Assembly (NCBI RefSeq): GCF_027257875.1
Contig: NZ_JAPVQY010000002.1
Location: forward strand, 226,684 to 290,683
Reading direction: 5' to 3'
Source: Burkholderia sp. IMCC1007
Lineage (GTDB): Bacteria > Pseudomonadota > Gammaproteobacteria > Burkholderiales > Burkholderiaceae
DNA: 64,000 nt
The number at the start of each line of letters is the position of its first letter. The stretch's first letter is position 1. Below are positions 7,675-16,403 of the stretch, piece by piece. The position numbers and the translations under genes were made by a program. A model generated the notes under the pieces. It made no database searches, was not told where the DNA came from, and saw only the letters and a list, made by a program, of their open reading frames with translations.

Positions 7675-9093
7675 TCAGGCGAAACCGATCATGGCCTTCG
7701 TTTCGAGATATTCCTCCATCCCGAACACGCCCATTTCACGACCGTTACCCGATTTCCGATACCCTCCCATCGGAGCGACTGTGTTCGCGGGCGCACCGTT
7801 GAAGAAAACGCGACCAGCGTTCAATTTGCGACAGACGTTCAGTCCTTTTTCGCGATCCTTGGTGAAGACGTATGCACCAAGTCCATATTCGGTATCGTTT
7901 GCGATCTCGATCGCTTGTTCTACCGTGCTGTACGTCAGGACCGAAGTGACCATCCCGAAGATTTCCTCACGAGCAATCGTCATATCAGGAGTGACATCGG
8001 CAAAAATCGTAGGACGAACGAAGAATCCGCGGTCCAACCCGTCCGGACGGCCTGGGCCCCCGCAAACCAGACGCGCGCCTTCCTCGAGGCCCACATTGAT
8101 GTAGTGCTGAATCCGATCGAACTGTGCGCGATTAACCACCGGGCCGTGTGTCGTTGCGGGGTTTTTCGGGTCGCCGATACACATGTCGGCGACGGCTTCG
8201 CGAAGATAGCCGAGCACTTCTTCGAGTTGATCCTGATGCACGAGAAGGCGCGTCGGAGAATGGCAAGACTGCCCGCTGTTCGAAAAACCACGTGTCGCGT
8301 TATATACCGCGGCCGCCCGCAAATCGGCGTCCGGCAGGACAATGTTCGCCGACTTGCCGCCGAGTTCCTGCGCGACACGCTTTACCGACGACGCAGCCGC
8401 CTCGGCCACGAGAATCCCGGCACGGGTCGAGCCGGTAAACGACACGATGCCAATATCCTCGTGCGCGCTGATCGCGTTGCCGACGGTTGGACCGTCGCCG
8501 TTCACAAGATTGAATACCCCGTTGGGCACCCCTGCCTCGTGAAGAATTTCGGCCAGGATCAACGCGCTCACGGGCGTGAATTCAGACGGTTTCAGCACGA
8601 CTGGGCAGCCTGCTGCGAAGGCCGACGCGAGCTTGTTGCAAATGAGCTGGTTTGGCCAGTTCCAGGGGGTAATGAGCCCGGCCACGCCAATCGCTTCACG
8701 ACGAATGATGCTGACGCCCAGCCAACTCTCGAATTCGTAACCCTTGAGCGTCTCGATTGCCTGCCGAAGCGCGGCAAGGCCGGACGCCGTATGTTGTTTC
8801 AACGAACACGGCGTACCCATCTCCTCGGTGAGTGCCGCCATGATGTCGTCTTCGCGGCGCAGGTAGACCGCGACGATGTTATCGAGGAGTTCGATCCGCT
8901 CCTGCTTGGACGCGGCACTAAAGGCCGGGAACGCACGCTTGGCTGCCTGCACCGCTCGGTCCACGTCCGCGGCACTTCCCAACGCCACGACGCCGAAGGT
9001 CTCCTCCGTCGCGGGGTTGACGAGGTCAAACGGCCGCGACTCGACGGGATCGACCCACTCGCCATCAATGTAGAACTGCTCGAATTTTCGCAT
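7675..9093 (-). CDS. NAD(P)-dependent aldehyde dehydrogenase
   Basis: This 472-residue ALDH starts at MRKFEQFYIDGEWVDP; the longer frame to 9165 runs through the promoter. It shows GLITPWNWPNQLICNKLASA and KPSEFTPVSALILAEI in the cofactor domain, GSTRAG, the general-base ELGGKSANIVL motif, and the catalytic cysteine in SGQSCHSPTR. These enzymes oxidise aldehydes to acids in the cytosol. A perfect TGGCAC-N5-TTGC promoter lies about 40-55 bp upstream and two TTGTC-N9-AGCAC elements lie above it. The gene is adjacent to the sigma-54 activator at 9491, which very probably controls it. Confidence 0.93.
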   Translation of the reverse strand: MRKFEQFYIDGEWVDPVESRPFDLVNPATEETFGVVALGSAADVDRAVQAAKRAFPAFSAASKQERIELLDNIVAVYLRREDDIMAALTEEMGTPCSLKQHTASGLAALRQAIETLKGYEFESWLGVSIIRREAIGVAGLITPWNWPNQLICNKLASAFAAGCPVVLKPSEFTPVSALILAEILHEAGVPNGVFNLVNGDGPTVGNAISAHEDIGIVSFTGSTRAGILVAEAAASSVKRVAQELGGKSANIVLPDADLRAAAVYNATRGFSNSGQSCHSPTRLLVHQDQLEEVLGYLREAVADMCIGDPKNPATTHGPVVNRAQFDRIQHYINVGLEEGARLVCGGPGRPDGLDRGFFVRPTIFADVTPDMTIAREEIFGMVTSVLTYSTVEQAIEIANDTEYGLGAYVFTKDREKGLNVCRKLNAGRVFFNGAPANTVAPMGGYRKSGNGREMGVFGMEEYLETKAMIGFA

Positions 9094-9131
9094 TGTCTCG
9101 GTTTTAACGGTTGAGGTATGCAAACCACCTC

Positions 9132-9146
9132 GCAAGAGATGTGCCA
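9132..9146 (-). promoter_or_regulatory. Sigma-54 promoter of the aldehyde dehydrogenase gene
   Basis: The minus strand reads TGGCAC-ATCTC-TTGC, a perfect match to the -24/-12 consensus TGGCAC-N5-TTGC, with its -12 end 38 bp before the ALDH ATG at 9093. It lies between the ALDH gene and the gene of a sigma-54 activator. Confidence 0.85.
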
Positions 9147-9208
9147 TCAGATCTATTCGTGGCACTCAACCGATCTCTCAGGCCGACCATTGAACGATTT
9201 CGAATCGA

Positions 9209-9248
9209 TTGTCCGCACGGTAAGCACGATTGTCTTCTACACGAGCAC
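9209..9248. promoter_or_regulatory. Tandem TGTC-N9-RNCA elements (candidate EBP sites) above the ALDH promoter
   Basis: There are two 19-bp copies: TTGTCCGCACGGTAAGCAC (9209-9227) and TTGTCTTCTACACGAGCAC (9230-9248), 21 bp apart. They start 63 bp upstream of the -24 box. The same half-site geometry recurs near the other sigma-54 promoters of the window. The rest of 9249-9490 contains a GGCGAT-N14-ATCGCC repeat (9329-9354) and a GTCAC-N6-GTGAC repeat (9449-9464), and no gene. Confidence 0.6.
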
Positions 9249-9490
9249 GAGGCTCGACGATCGTATCTGGCGTCTGAATCACGTCACCCGCTGCGCTCGC
9301 GAATCAGGTTCGCAGCTTTGTCGGGCTCGGCGATCCGGTGTGCACGGCATCGCCTGATATTTTCGCGATCGCTGACGTCGTAAAAGCCATTCCGTCAGCA
9401 ATCCCACAAACAATATGCCATCGAGCAAACGAGAGACGCGCTTGCATCGTCACAATCATGTGACTCCGCTATCCGGCCTCACACGGTCTG

Positions 9491-11209
9491 TCAAGACGTG
9501 GTCATCCCCATTTGGGCAAGCCGTTTATATAGATATGACCGCGAGATTCCGAGGCTCGAAGCCACTCGCTTCTTGTTTCCGCCGAATTGCGTCATCGCCT
9601 TCCGGATGAGTTGCTCCTCGACCTGCTCCACTGCGCTACTCACGCGCATCGTGTCCGACTGGCCCAGTGAAGGCGGATGCGACGACTGATTCGAGAACGT
9701 CGGAGCCATCACGGCCGCCTGAGGACCTGCATCCGACAGATCGATGATGCCGAAGTCGGTTGCATCAATGATGTCCGTGTCGCTGAATATGGCGGCCCGC
9801 TCGACCGTATGCATCAGCTGTCGCACGTTACCCGGCCATGAATGTGCTTGGAGATAGGCAAGCGCATGGTCCGACAGCCGCTTCGGCCGCTGCCCGTGCC
9901 GTTCCGCAAACTGGTCAAGCGCCAGATCCGCAAGCAGCGGGATATCGTCGAGTCGCTCGCGAAGCGCCGGTAGTCGAATGACGACCGCTCCGATTCGATA
10001 GAACAAATCGAGCCGAAACGTCCCGTCGGCAATCATCGCTTCGAAGTTGCGGTTGCTCGCGCTGATCAAACGGAAATTGGAGTTTCGTGCTTCGGTTCCG
10101 CCGACACGCTGGAACGACCCGTCCTGCAACACGCGCAGCAACTTCACCTGCACGTCGGCCGGCATGTCTCCGACCTCGTCGAAAAACAGGCTCCCGGCAT
10201 CTGCCTGCTCTATCTTGCCGCGCCGGCCTTTGCGTTCAGCACCGGTGAATGACCCGCCCTCATAACCGAACAGCTCACTCTCGACCAGCGTCGACGGTAA
10301 TGCCGCCGCGTTCACCATCACCAGATTGCCATCCCGCCGGGCGCTTAACTTATGAATCGCGTGCGCCGCCAATTCCTTGCCCGTTCCGCTTTCCCCTGTC
10401 AGCAGAACCGGTACATCGAGCGGCGCAACCTTCACGATTTGCTGCTTCAAGCGCTGCATCGCCTGACTGTCCCCGACAATCTGATCCAGACCGTAGCTCC
10501 GATTTTTCAGATCCTTCAGCTCGCGCCTGTAGTACGCCACCTCCGACTTCAATTTCGTCAACTCCGTCGAGAACGACTGCAATTGCTCAGGTCCCTTGAA
10601 CATGACTTGACCAATCGCGCCGACGGTCTCCCCACGAGCGTTCTTGATCGGATGTCGCGTGACAACCCGCGTCACGCCTCGCATCTCCTGAATTGCGCCA
10701 ATCTCCGCCTTACCGGACGACGCGACCTGATCGAGCCGTGTATTTTCGATTACCTCGGATACGTGACGGCCAACCGAGCTGCCAGGTTTCATTCCGAAAA
10801 AGCGCTCATGGACGGGGCTGATATACCGCAGCACCCCGTCGCGATCGACGACGGTCAGCGCCTCGAATGGATTCGTCAGAAAATGACTGAGGATGTCGCT
10901 CGCGAAATCAACGGAACCGACGAATTCGAACAGCGCATCGCGTCCATCTCGAAGCAGCGCAACGAGTATCGTCGCGTCCGTGGCCGGTAACACGATTACC
11001 ACAACCGACGAAGAATCGGGACCTTCAACCGAGAAAAGGTGTTGCTGGCGACGCCGTGCTTCGTGCCAACCCGCGATGATTCTCGTCGCCATTTCGCGTT
11101 GCTCGACGATACCGGTCGCCATCATCTCCTTTCCGTCTGACGACAGAATCAAAACGCCACGCAGCGACGCCGCCGTCACACCAGGCCTTGCCAAATCGAG
11201 TGTCTCCAT
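9491..11209 (-). CDS. Sigma-54-dependent transcriptional activator (PAS-AAA+-Fis HTH), probable master regulator of the cluster
   Basis: This 572-residue enhancer-binding protein has an N-terminal sensor part (1-105), a PAS domain (about 108-205, FEALTVVDRDGVLRYISPVHE) and a short coiled coil (about 210-240). The AAA+ domain (about 244-480) carries Walker A GESGTGKE at 272-279 and Walker B LFFDEVGD at 341-348. The C-terminal Fis HTH is NKKRVASSLGISRSYLYKRL. The sigma-54-contact loop reads GSFTGA (319-324) instead of GAFTGA. The PropR/AcoR-like layout suggests control by a small ligand bound at the N-terminus. TGTC-N9-RNCA elements lie just upstream of its own start and at twelve sigma-54 promoters, so autoregulation and cluster-wide control are likely. 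Confidence 0.93.
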   Translation of the reverse strand: METLDLARPGVTAASLRGVLILSSDGKEMMATGIVEQREMATRIIAGWHEARRRQQHLFSVEGPDSSSVVVIVLPATDATILVALLRDGRDALFEFVGSVDFASDILSHFLTNPFEALTVVDRDGVLRYISPVHERFFGMKPGSSVGRHVSEVIENTRLDQVASSGKAEIGAIQEMRGVTRVVTRHPIKNARGETVGAIGQVMFKGPEQLQSFSTELTKLKSEVAYYRRELKDLKNRSYGLDQIVGDSQAMQRLKQQIVKVAPLDVPVLLTGESGTGKELAAHAIHKLSARRDGNLVMVNAAALPSTLVESELFGYEGGSFTGAERKGRRGKIEQADAGSLFFDEVGDMPADVQVKLLRVLQDGSFQRVGGTEARNSNFRLISASNRNFEAMIADGTFRLDLFYRIGAVVIRLPALRERLDDIPLLADLALDQFAERHGQRPKRLSDHALAYLQAHSWPGNVRQLMHTVERAAIFSDTDIIDATDFGIIDLSDAGPQAAVMAPTFSNQSSHPPSLGQSDTMRVSSAVEQVEEQLIRKAMTQFGGNKKRVASSLGISRSYLYKRLAQMGMTTS

Positions 11210-11221
11210 GGTGTTATCCCT

Positions 11222-11278
11222 ATGTCTCCGTGGCGATCATTGAATCGCTTTTTTTGGATGTGTCTTCACCGCGGACAT
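11222..11278. promoter_or_regulatory. TGTC-N9-RNCA elements upstream of the sigma-54 activator gene
   Basis: ATGTCTCCGTGGCGATCAT (11222-11240) and GTGTCTTCACCGCGGACAT (11260-11278) lie 38 bp apart (twice 19), and 13 to 69 bp upstream of the activator ATG. No -24/-12 promoter is visible here, so binding would more likely repress or tune the regulator's own sigma-70 promoter. The remaining sequence to 11492 holds no gene that I can support. Confidence 0.55.
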
Positions 11279-11492
11279 AGCCTATCACCACGATACCCAA
11301 TGATTAGTGAGCCGAATCGACAGTACCTGTCTATCGGACTCATCAATCTTTCGACGTCACCGTGGCGACCGCCCGCACTGCCGCTTCGTCGCTGACGAAA
11401 CCGTACCTACGATGAGGATCGCCCATTCATCATACGTATCATTCCACTTTTCCCTATCCACTCGCATATCGCCGGACGAACCGCTCGATTCA

Positions 11493-12887
11493 TCACTGGG
11501 GCAACTGCAGAAGACGAAGCAACTCTGTTGTAGAGTCGGCACGTTCGAGCGCGCACACAGCGGCCTCCAGGCGGCCCACCTGATCCACAGGCAGCGCTTT
11601 CGATGCGAGGCGGCGAAACTTGGCCGCCATCAGTTCATCGCTCATCGGACGCTGGTAACTTCCGAGAAAGTTGTCGACGGTCTTGCTCAATTTCTTTCCG
11701 CTGGTCAGCAGAATCTCGACATCAGCACCTCGCGCAAACGCCCTGCCCTTTTGCTCGCGCGCTTCGCTTCGCACCACATCGACGCGCTTCGCGAATTCAA
11801 CGAGATCCGGTCGGCCGACGTTTTCGTCGATCATCTGATCGACGAACACCTCACCGTCGATGAGCTTCATGCCGATGCAGAAGCCGAGATGCATCTGGGC
11901 CGCCGTCAGACCGTTGGGGATGTAGGGTGTCCAGAATGAATGGCGCACCGCATCCTCGGTCATTCGCACGGTAATTCGCTCGACGTCGGTCGCGGTCAGG
12001 CCCGTTTCCTCCATGAGCTCCTCAATCGCGTCCAGTGCGGACAGATTCGTGCCGACTGCCGCGTGCCGCTTGATCGAAATCCGCATCGTTTCCCAGCGCG
12101 TGCCGAGCTCGCTGGTCAGCGCCGACAAGTCGAACTGGTCGGCGGTCTGCGTGAAGGTGGTGCAATATCCGCCATAGGTTTCCTCGAACACGTCCTCGAT
12201 GCCGGTAAATCCGTCCGCAGCGAGTAGTGCCGAATACAGCCCGCTTTGCGCCGCCTTCGCCGACAGCATCCGCTTCACCATCGAGCCGAACTGGGCGGCC
12301 ATGATGCCGGACGCCTGGGCACCCGCAATACCAAACGCATGGTAGATCTGCTCGCCGTCGAGACCGAGAACGATGCCGGCCGCCACCGCCGCCGGAAATG
12401 GTCCGAAGATGCCGGGCGTATGCCAGCCCCGCACCAGCATCTTGTTGCCGTTCATGCACAGGCCCACGCGAGGGCCGACTTCGAAGCCTGCGATGATGGC
12501 GGTCAGGAGAGTTTCGCCATCTACGTTTTCGGTGCCGACCAATTCGGCCGCCGCGAGCGCCGCCGGCAGCACGGCGGCGCAGCTGTGAATGGAAGCCGGA
12601 TTCGCGTCGTCCAGCTCATAACCTTGAATCATCGTGCCGTTGAGTAGCGCCGCATTCACCGCAGATGCCGTTTCGCCCCGCCCCCACACCGATGCTCGGC
12701 CGCCATCTGGTTCGAGCTTGCCGACGACGCCAGCCAGGATTCGGGTCCACTCGAGATTTGCGCCGAACAACCCGCATCCGAGACCATCGAGCATGATCAG
12801 CTTCGCGCGATTGCGCACATCCTCCGGAACGTCGGCCAGTTTGAGTCCTGCTGCAAAATCTGCCAATTGACGCGTATATGACGTCAT
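11493..12887 (-). CDS. MmgE/PrpD-family protein
   Basis: This 464-residue protein is full length for MmgE/PrpD. It shows MTSYTRQLADFAAGLKLADVP, RAKLIMLDGLGCGLFGAN, AALLNGTMIQGYELDDANPASIHSCAAVLPAALA (the conserved H/D region near 85-115), GWHTPGIFGPF near 150, and RWETMRISIKRHAAVGT near 260. The family includes 2-methylcitrate dehydratase and cis-aconitate decarboxylase, so a tricarboxylate or related branched acid is a reasonable substrate class. It lies at the distal end of the minus-strand operon starting at 18221, 31 bp after the Bug binding protein. Confidence 0.9.
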   Translation of the reverse strand: MTSYTRQLADFAAGLKLADVPEDVRNRAKLIMLDGLGCGLFGANLEWTRILAGVVGKLEPDGGRASVWGRGETASAVNAALLNGTMIQGYELDDANPASIHSCAAVLPAALAAAELVGTENVDGETLLTAIIAGFEVGPRVGLCMNGNKMLVRGWHTPGIFGPFPAAVAAGIVLGLDGEQIYHAFGIAGAQASGIMAAQFGSMVKRMLSAKAAQSGLYSALLAADGFTGIEDVFEETYGGYCTTFTQTADQFDLSALTSELGTRWETMRISIKRHAAVGTNLSALDAIEELMEETGLTATDVERITVRMTEDAVRHSFWTPYIPNGLTAAQMHLGFCIGMKLIDGEVFVDQMIDENVGRPDLVEFAKRVDVVRSEAREQKGRAFARGADVEILLTSGKKLSKTVDNFLGSYQRPMSDELMAAKFRRLASKALPVDQVGRLEAAVCALERADSTTELLRLLQLPQ

Positions 12888-12918
12888 GAATCAACTCCTC
12901 CAAATTTCATTGTGCAAA

Positions 12919-13899
12919 TCACTGCTTCGGCATGCCCACATAGGCGGCCAGCTTTGTTTTCTCGGCTTCATTTTTCAACAGGAGATCCGTGAACTCTCGT
13001 GGTGACATGGTCACCGGCTCGAGTCCATAGCTCCGAAGGCGGTCTGCCAGCGCCTTGTCCGACAGCGCCGCCTGCAACGCCGCCGACAGGCGTTGAACGA
13101 CGGCCGGCGGCGTTCCGGCCGGCGCCATCAGCCCTTGATACAGAACGTAGCTGTAGTTGGGATAACCGGCCTCGGCGACCGTCGGCACGTCCGGAAGGGC
13201 AGTGACGCGCTTCGGGGATGTCACCGCCAGCGCCCTCATCTTTCCTGCCTTCAGATACGGAGAACTGCTGATCAGCGCGTCGAAGATGACGGAGATGCGA
13301 CCACTCATTACTTCAGGCAGCGCCTCCCCGTTGCCTTTGAACGGAACGTGCATCATCTTCAAGGCGCTCTGCTGGAGGAACGCAGCTGTCGCAAGGTGAG
13401 TCGTACTGCCCACGCCCGCGGATCCGTATGACAGCTTGTCCGGGTTCGCCTTCGCGTACGCGGCCAGTTCGCCGAACGTCTTGAAGGGCTGGCTGGCGCC
13501 GACTTCGATCAAAAGCGGTGCCGCGACCGACGGCCCCACGCCCGTGAAGTCCTTGCGGAGAACGAAGCCCGGATCACGCTTGACTGCTGACTGGAGGCCG
13601 AGCGTATCCGCCGAAGTGGCCAGCAGCGTATATCCATCCGGCGCCGCATCCTTCACATAGCGGATGCCAACCAGGCCACCTCCGCCGCCGCGATTCTCGA
13701 TAATCACCGGCTGCCCCAGGCTCTGCCCCAGCTTTGGCGCCAGCAAGCGGGTGACGGTGTCTGCCAGGCCACCCGGCGCCGTCGCAACCACAATATGCAC
13801 CGGCTTGGTGGGGAATGGGTCCGACGCCGAAGCGGCCGCCGCGCTGAACAGGACGAATGTGCCCGCCGCCAGTCTGCGGCAAAACAATGCTTTCTTCAT
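12919..13899 (-). CDS. Bug-family (TctC) tripartite tricarboxylate transporter substrate-binding protein, copy 1
   Basis: This 326-residue periplasmic protein has a signal peptide (MKKALFCRRLAAGTFVLF, cleavage near ASAS). Bug signatures follow: FPTKPVHIVVATAPGGLADTVTRLLA, VIIENRGGGGGLVGIRYVK, LSYGSAGVGSTTHLATAAFL, HVPFKGNGEALPEVMSGRI. Bug proteins bind carboxylates, often for a TctAB permease. No TctAB lies next to it; a TctA gene is only seen at the far right end of the window. It is a near-duplicate of the gene at 13999-14979 and is separated from it by 99 bp. Confidence 0.92.
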   Translation of the reverse strand: MKKALFCRRLAAGTFVLFSAAAASASDPFPTKPVHIVVATAPGGLADTVTRLLAPKLGQSLGQPVIIENRGGGGGLVGIRYVKDAAPDGYTLLATSADTLGLQSAVKRDPGFVLRKDFTGVGPSVAAPLLIEVGASQPFKTFGELAAYAKANPDKLSYGSAGVGSTTHLATAAFLQQSALKMMHVPFKGNGEALPEVMSGRISVIFDALISSSPYLKAGKMRALAVTSPKRVTALPDVPTVAEAGYPNYSYVLYQGLMAPAGTPPAVVQRLSAALQAALSDKALADRLRSYGLEPVTMSPREFTDLLLKNEAEKTKLAAYVGMPKQ

Positions 13900-13998
13900 A
13901 AGAGAATCCTTTCTCCAAGACCTTGATTTCCTGCTACGCCGCGTCGAGGATGCCTCGCATGTCGACGGCGTTCGTCACCTGCTTGCCGATCCCGCCGG

Positions 13999-14979
13999 CT
14001 ACTGCTTCGGCATGCCGACATAGGCGGCCAGCTTTGCCTTCCCGGCTTCGTTTTTCAAAAGAAGATTCGTAAACGCCGTGGGCGACATGGCCACCGGCTC
14101 GAGCCCGTAGCTTCGAAGGCGGTCCGCCAGCACCTTGTCCGACAGGGCCGCCTGCAACGCCGCCGACAGGCGTTGAACGACGGCCGGCGGCGTTCCGGCC
14201 GGCGCCATCAGCCCTTGATACAGAACGTAGCTGTAGTCGGGATAACCGGCCTCGGCGACCGTCGGCACGTCCGGAAGGGCAGCGAGGCGCTTCGGGGATA
14301 TCACTGCCAGGGCTCTCAGCTTCCCTGCCTTCAGATAGGGAGCACTGCTGACTGGCGCGTCGAAGATGACGGAGATGCGTCCACTCATTACTTCAGGCAG
14401 CGCCTCCCCGTTGCCTTTGAACGGAACGTGCATCATCTTCAGAGCGGTCCGCTGCAGGAATGCGGCCGTCGCAAAGTGAGTCGCACTGCCCACGCCGCCC
14501 GATCCGTAGGTCAGCTTGTCCGGATTCGCCTTCGCGTACGCGGCCAGTTCGCCGAATGTCTTGAAGGGCTGGCCGGCGCCAACGTCGAGCAAAAGCGGCG
14601 ATTCGACCATCGGCCCCACTCCCGCAAAGTCCCTGCGGAGAACAAAGCCCGGATCCTGGCGGACTGCCGACTGGAGGCCGAGCGTATCCGCCGAAGTGGC
14701 CAGCAGCGTATATCCATCCGGCGCCGCATCCTTCACATAGCGGATGCCGACCAGGCCGCCTCCGCCGCCGCGATTCTCGATAATCACCGGCTGCCCCAGG
14801 CTCTGCCCCAGCTTTGGCGCCAGCAAACGCGTGACCGTATCGACCATGCCGCCAGGCGCCATCGCCACCACGATATGCACGGGCTTGACCGGAAACTGGT
14901 CGGATGCCGAAGCCGTCGTTGCCCTGACCACCACGAAGGCGCACGCCGCGAATCGACAGTCAAAAGAAGCGTGCTTCAC
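13999..14979 (-). CDS. Bug-family (TctC) tripartite tricarboxylate transporter substrate-binding protein, copy 2
   Basis: This second 326-residue Bug protein has a signal peptide (MKHASFDCRFAACAFVVV) and the same family blocks: FPVKPVHIVVAMAPGGMVDTVTRL, IIENRGGGGGLVGIRYVK, LTYGSGGVGSATHFATAAFL. Differences from copy 1 cluster in the signal peptide and in ligand-lobe positions (for example VDVGAG-type LLLDVGAGQPF versus LLIEVGASQPF, and APVSSAP versus ALISSSP). The two copies may therefore have slightly different ligand preference; that is inference. It begins 31 bp after the stop of the iron alcohol dehydrogenase. Confidence 0.92.
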   Translation of the reverse strand: MKHASFDCRFAACAFVVVRATTASASDQFPVKPVHIVVAMAPGGMVDTVTRLLAPKLGQSLGQPVIIENRGGGGGLVGIRYVKDAAPDGYTLLATSADTLGLQSAVRQDPGFVLRRDFAGVGPMVESPLLLDVGAGQPFKTFGELAAYAKANPDKLTYGSGGVGSATHFATAAFLQRTALKMMHVPFKGNGEALPEVMSGRISVIFDAPVSSAPYLKAGKLRALAVISPKRLAALPDVPTVAEAGYPDYSYVLYQGLMAPAGTPPAVVQRLSAALQAALSDKVLADRLRSYGLEPVAMSPTAFTNLLLKNEAGKAKLAAYVGMPKQ

Positions 14980-15010
14980 GAGAAGCCTCCGTCTCCGAGA
15001 TTGTTATTGC

Positions 15011-16198
15011 CTACCACGCTGCGTCGAGGATCGCCCGCACATCGGCGACGTTCGTCACCTCACGGGGGCTACGCTTGATGAACCAGTCCTGCATCGCCGC
15101 TTCCGCGATCGGATCGAGAGCCTCCCGGGCCACGCCGATGTCGCGAAGCCTCCGGGGAATGTCCACTTTCGCGAGCAGGCGCTCAAGGATCTCGACGGCC
15201 GACATCGCGTACCGCTGGTCCGAATCGGCAGTCAGCGGAAGCCATAGGCTTTCGGCAATGCGCCCGACCGTATAGTGCGTCGCCGGGCTATTGAAACCCA
15301 TCGTGTGCGGCAGCACGATTGCGTTGATGATCCCGTTCGATACGTCGCTTCGATGACCGATTGCGTGTGCGAGTACCGACGAAAGCCCGCCGCCCGACTG
15401 CTCGGTACCCCGGCCGCAAAGAACGGCGGCGATCGCCAAACGTTCCCGAGCCGCGACGTCTTCGGGCGACATGCGGTCGATGTTGCGCGCGACAAGTCGT
15501 AGCGCTTGTGTCAACATCGCCTCCGACACGAGGTCGCAGCGCGGCGACTCCAGCGCCTCGACTGCAGTGGAAAGCGTGTTGAGCGTCGCACCCTCGACGA
15601 GCGCCGCCGGTGCGGTGCCGAGAAACCCCGAGTGAAGGAAGATTGCCTTGGCCCGCGTCTTCGGATCGAACAAGGCAAGCCGCTGTCCCGTCTCCTCGTC
15701 ATGCACGGCGCTTCCCGCCTTGACGAACGCCGTACTGGGTGTGGTCGGCACAACGAATTGCGCGAGCTTGGGAGCGGCAAGCCGAGGACTATCGAACGCG
15801 CCGTCCGGGAGCCTGCGGGTGCAAAGCTCGTGCGCAGGCCGCTTCTCCGCGAGCAGGATGCTTGCCGCACGCGCCGTGACGGCGGCCGACCCACCGCCCA
15901 CCGCGATCACGGCGTCTGCGTCCAGTGCGCTCAGCGCACGCGCCGCTTCCTCCACGGCGCGCACGGGACTATTCGGCCGAACCGTAGGAGATTCGCCGAC
16001 CAGCACGGGGCCGAGCACATCGCGCAACTGCTGCATCGCATTGGACGAGCCGACTGACCGACCGCTGACGATCACTGCACGCTGACACCCACTGCGCTTG
16101 ATCTCCCTCGCCAAGGCAGCGAGACTTTCCTCACCGCAGTACAGTCGCAATTCCGGGGCAATGTGTTGAAAGGAGATCGATCGAAAGGTCTGGTTCAT
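15011..16198 (-). CDS. Iron-containing alcohol dehydrogenase (maleylacetate-reductase-like)
   Basis: From the ATG at 16198 (MNQTFRSISFQHIAPELRLY) this protein has 395 residues. It carries the NAD-binding GGGSAAVTARAASILLA motif near 95, VVPTTPSTAFVKAGSAVHDE near 145, and metal-binding histidines in LSSVLAHAIGHRSDVSNGIINAIVLPHTMGFN (about 260-290). The family reduces or oxidises small aldehydes, ketones and maleylacetate with an iron centre. The longer frame to 16348 has no family support. It follows the double dehydrogenase gene by 205 bp and precedes the Bug pair by 31 bp, within one minus-strand unit. Confidence 0.88.
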   Translation of the reverse strand: MNQTFRSISFQHIAPELRLYCGEESLAALAREIKRSGCQRAVIVSGRSVGSSNAMQQLRDVLGPVLVGESPTVRPNSPVRAVEEAARALSALDADAVIAVGGGSAAVTARAASILLAEKRPAHELCTRRLPDGAFDSPRLAAPKLAQFVVPTTPSTAFVKAGSAVHDEETGQRLALFDPKTRAKAIFLHSGFLGTAPAALVEGATLNTLSTAVEALESPRCDLVSEAMLTQALRLVARNIDRMSPEDVAARERLAIAAVLCGRGTEQSGGGLSSVLAHAIGHRSDVSNGIINAIVLPHTMGFNSPATHYTVGRIAESLWLPLTADSDQRYAMSAVEILERLLAKVDIPRRLRDIGVAREALDPIAEAAMQDWFIKRSPREVTNVADVRAILDAAW

Positions 16199-16403
16199 TG
16201 TCTGTATGCGCGAACGCGTGGAACGAGGTTGCCCATCAACTTGCAATTGACGTGCCATGCTTGCCGCAGGAACGTCGCAGTCTACGGGTGCCGACAAACT
16301 GTCCACGCCGGCGACGGCCTGCCCGATTCGTGTCCACCGCGGCGACACGTGCCGCTCGCCGCGCCTTCATCGCTGCCGCACCGGTGCGTGCAGAATGGCC
16401 CGC

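Larger units (their letters stand above)
12919..14979. repeat. Tandem duplication of Bug genes (period 1080 bp)
   Basis: The genes 12919-13899 and 13999-14979 have the same length (326 codons) and are offset by exactly 1080 bp. Long blocks are almost identical, for example 13081-13200 versus 14161-14280 and 13611-13730 versus 14691-14810. The N-terminal signal region and scattered positions differ. This indicates a recent tandem duplication or ongoing gene conversion between the two copies. Confidence 0.9.
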
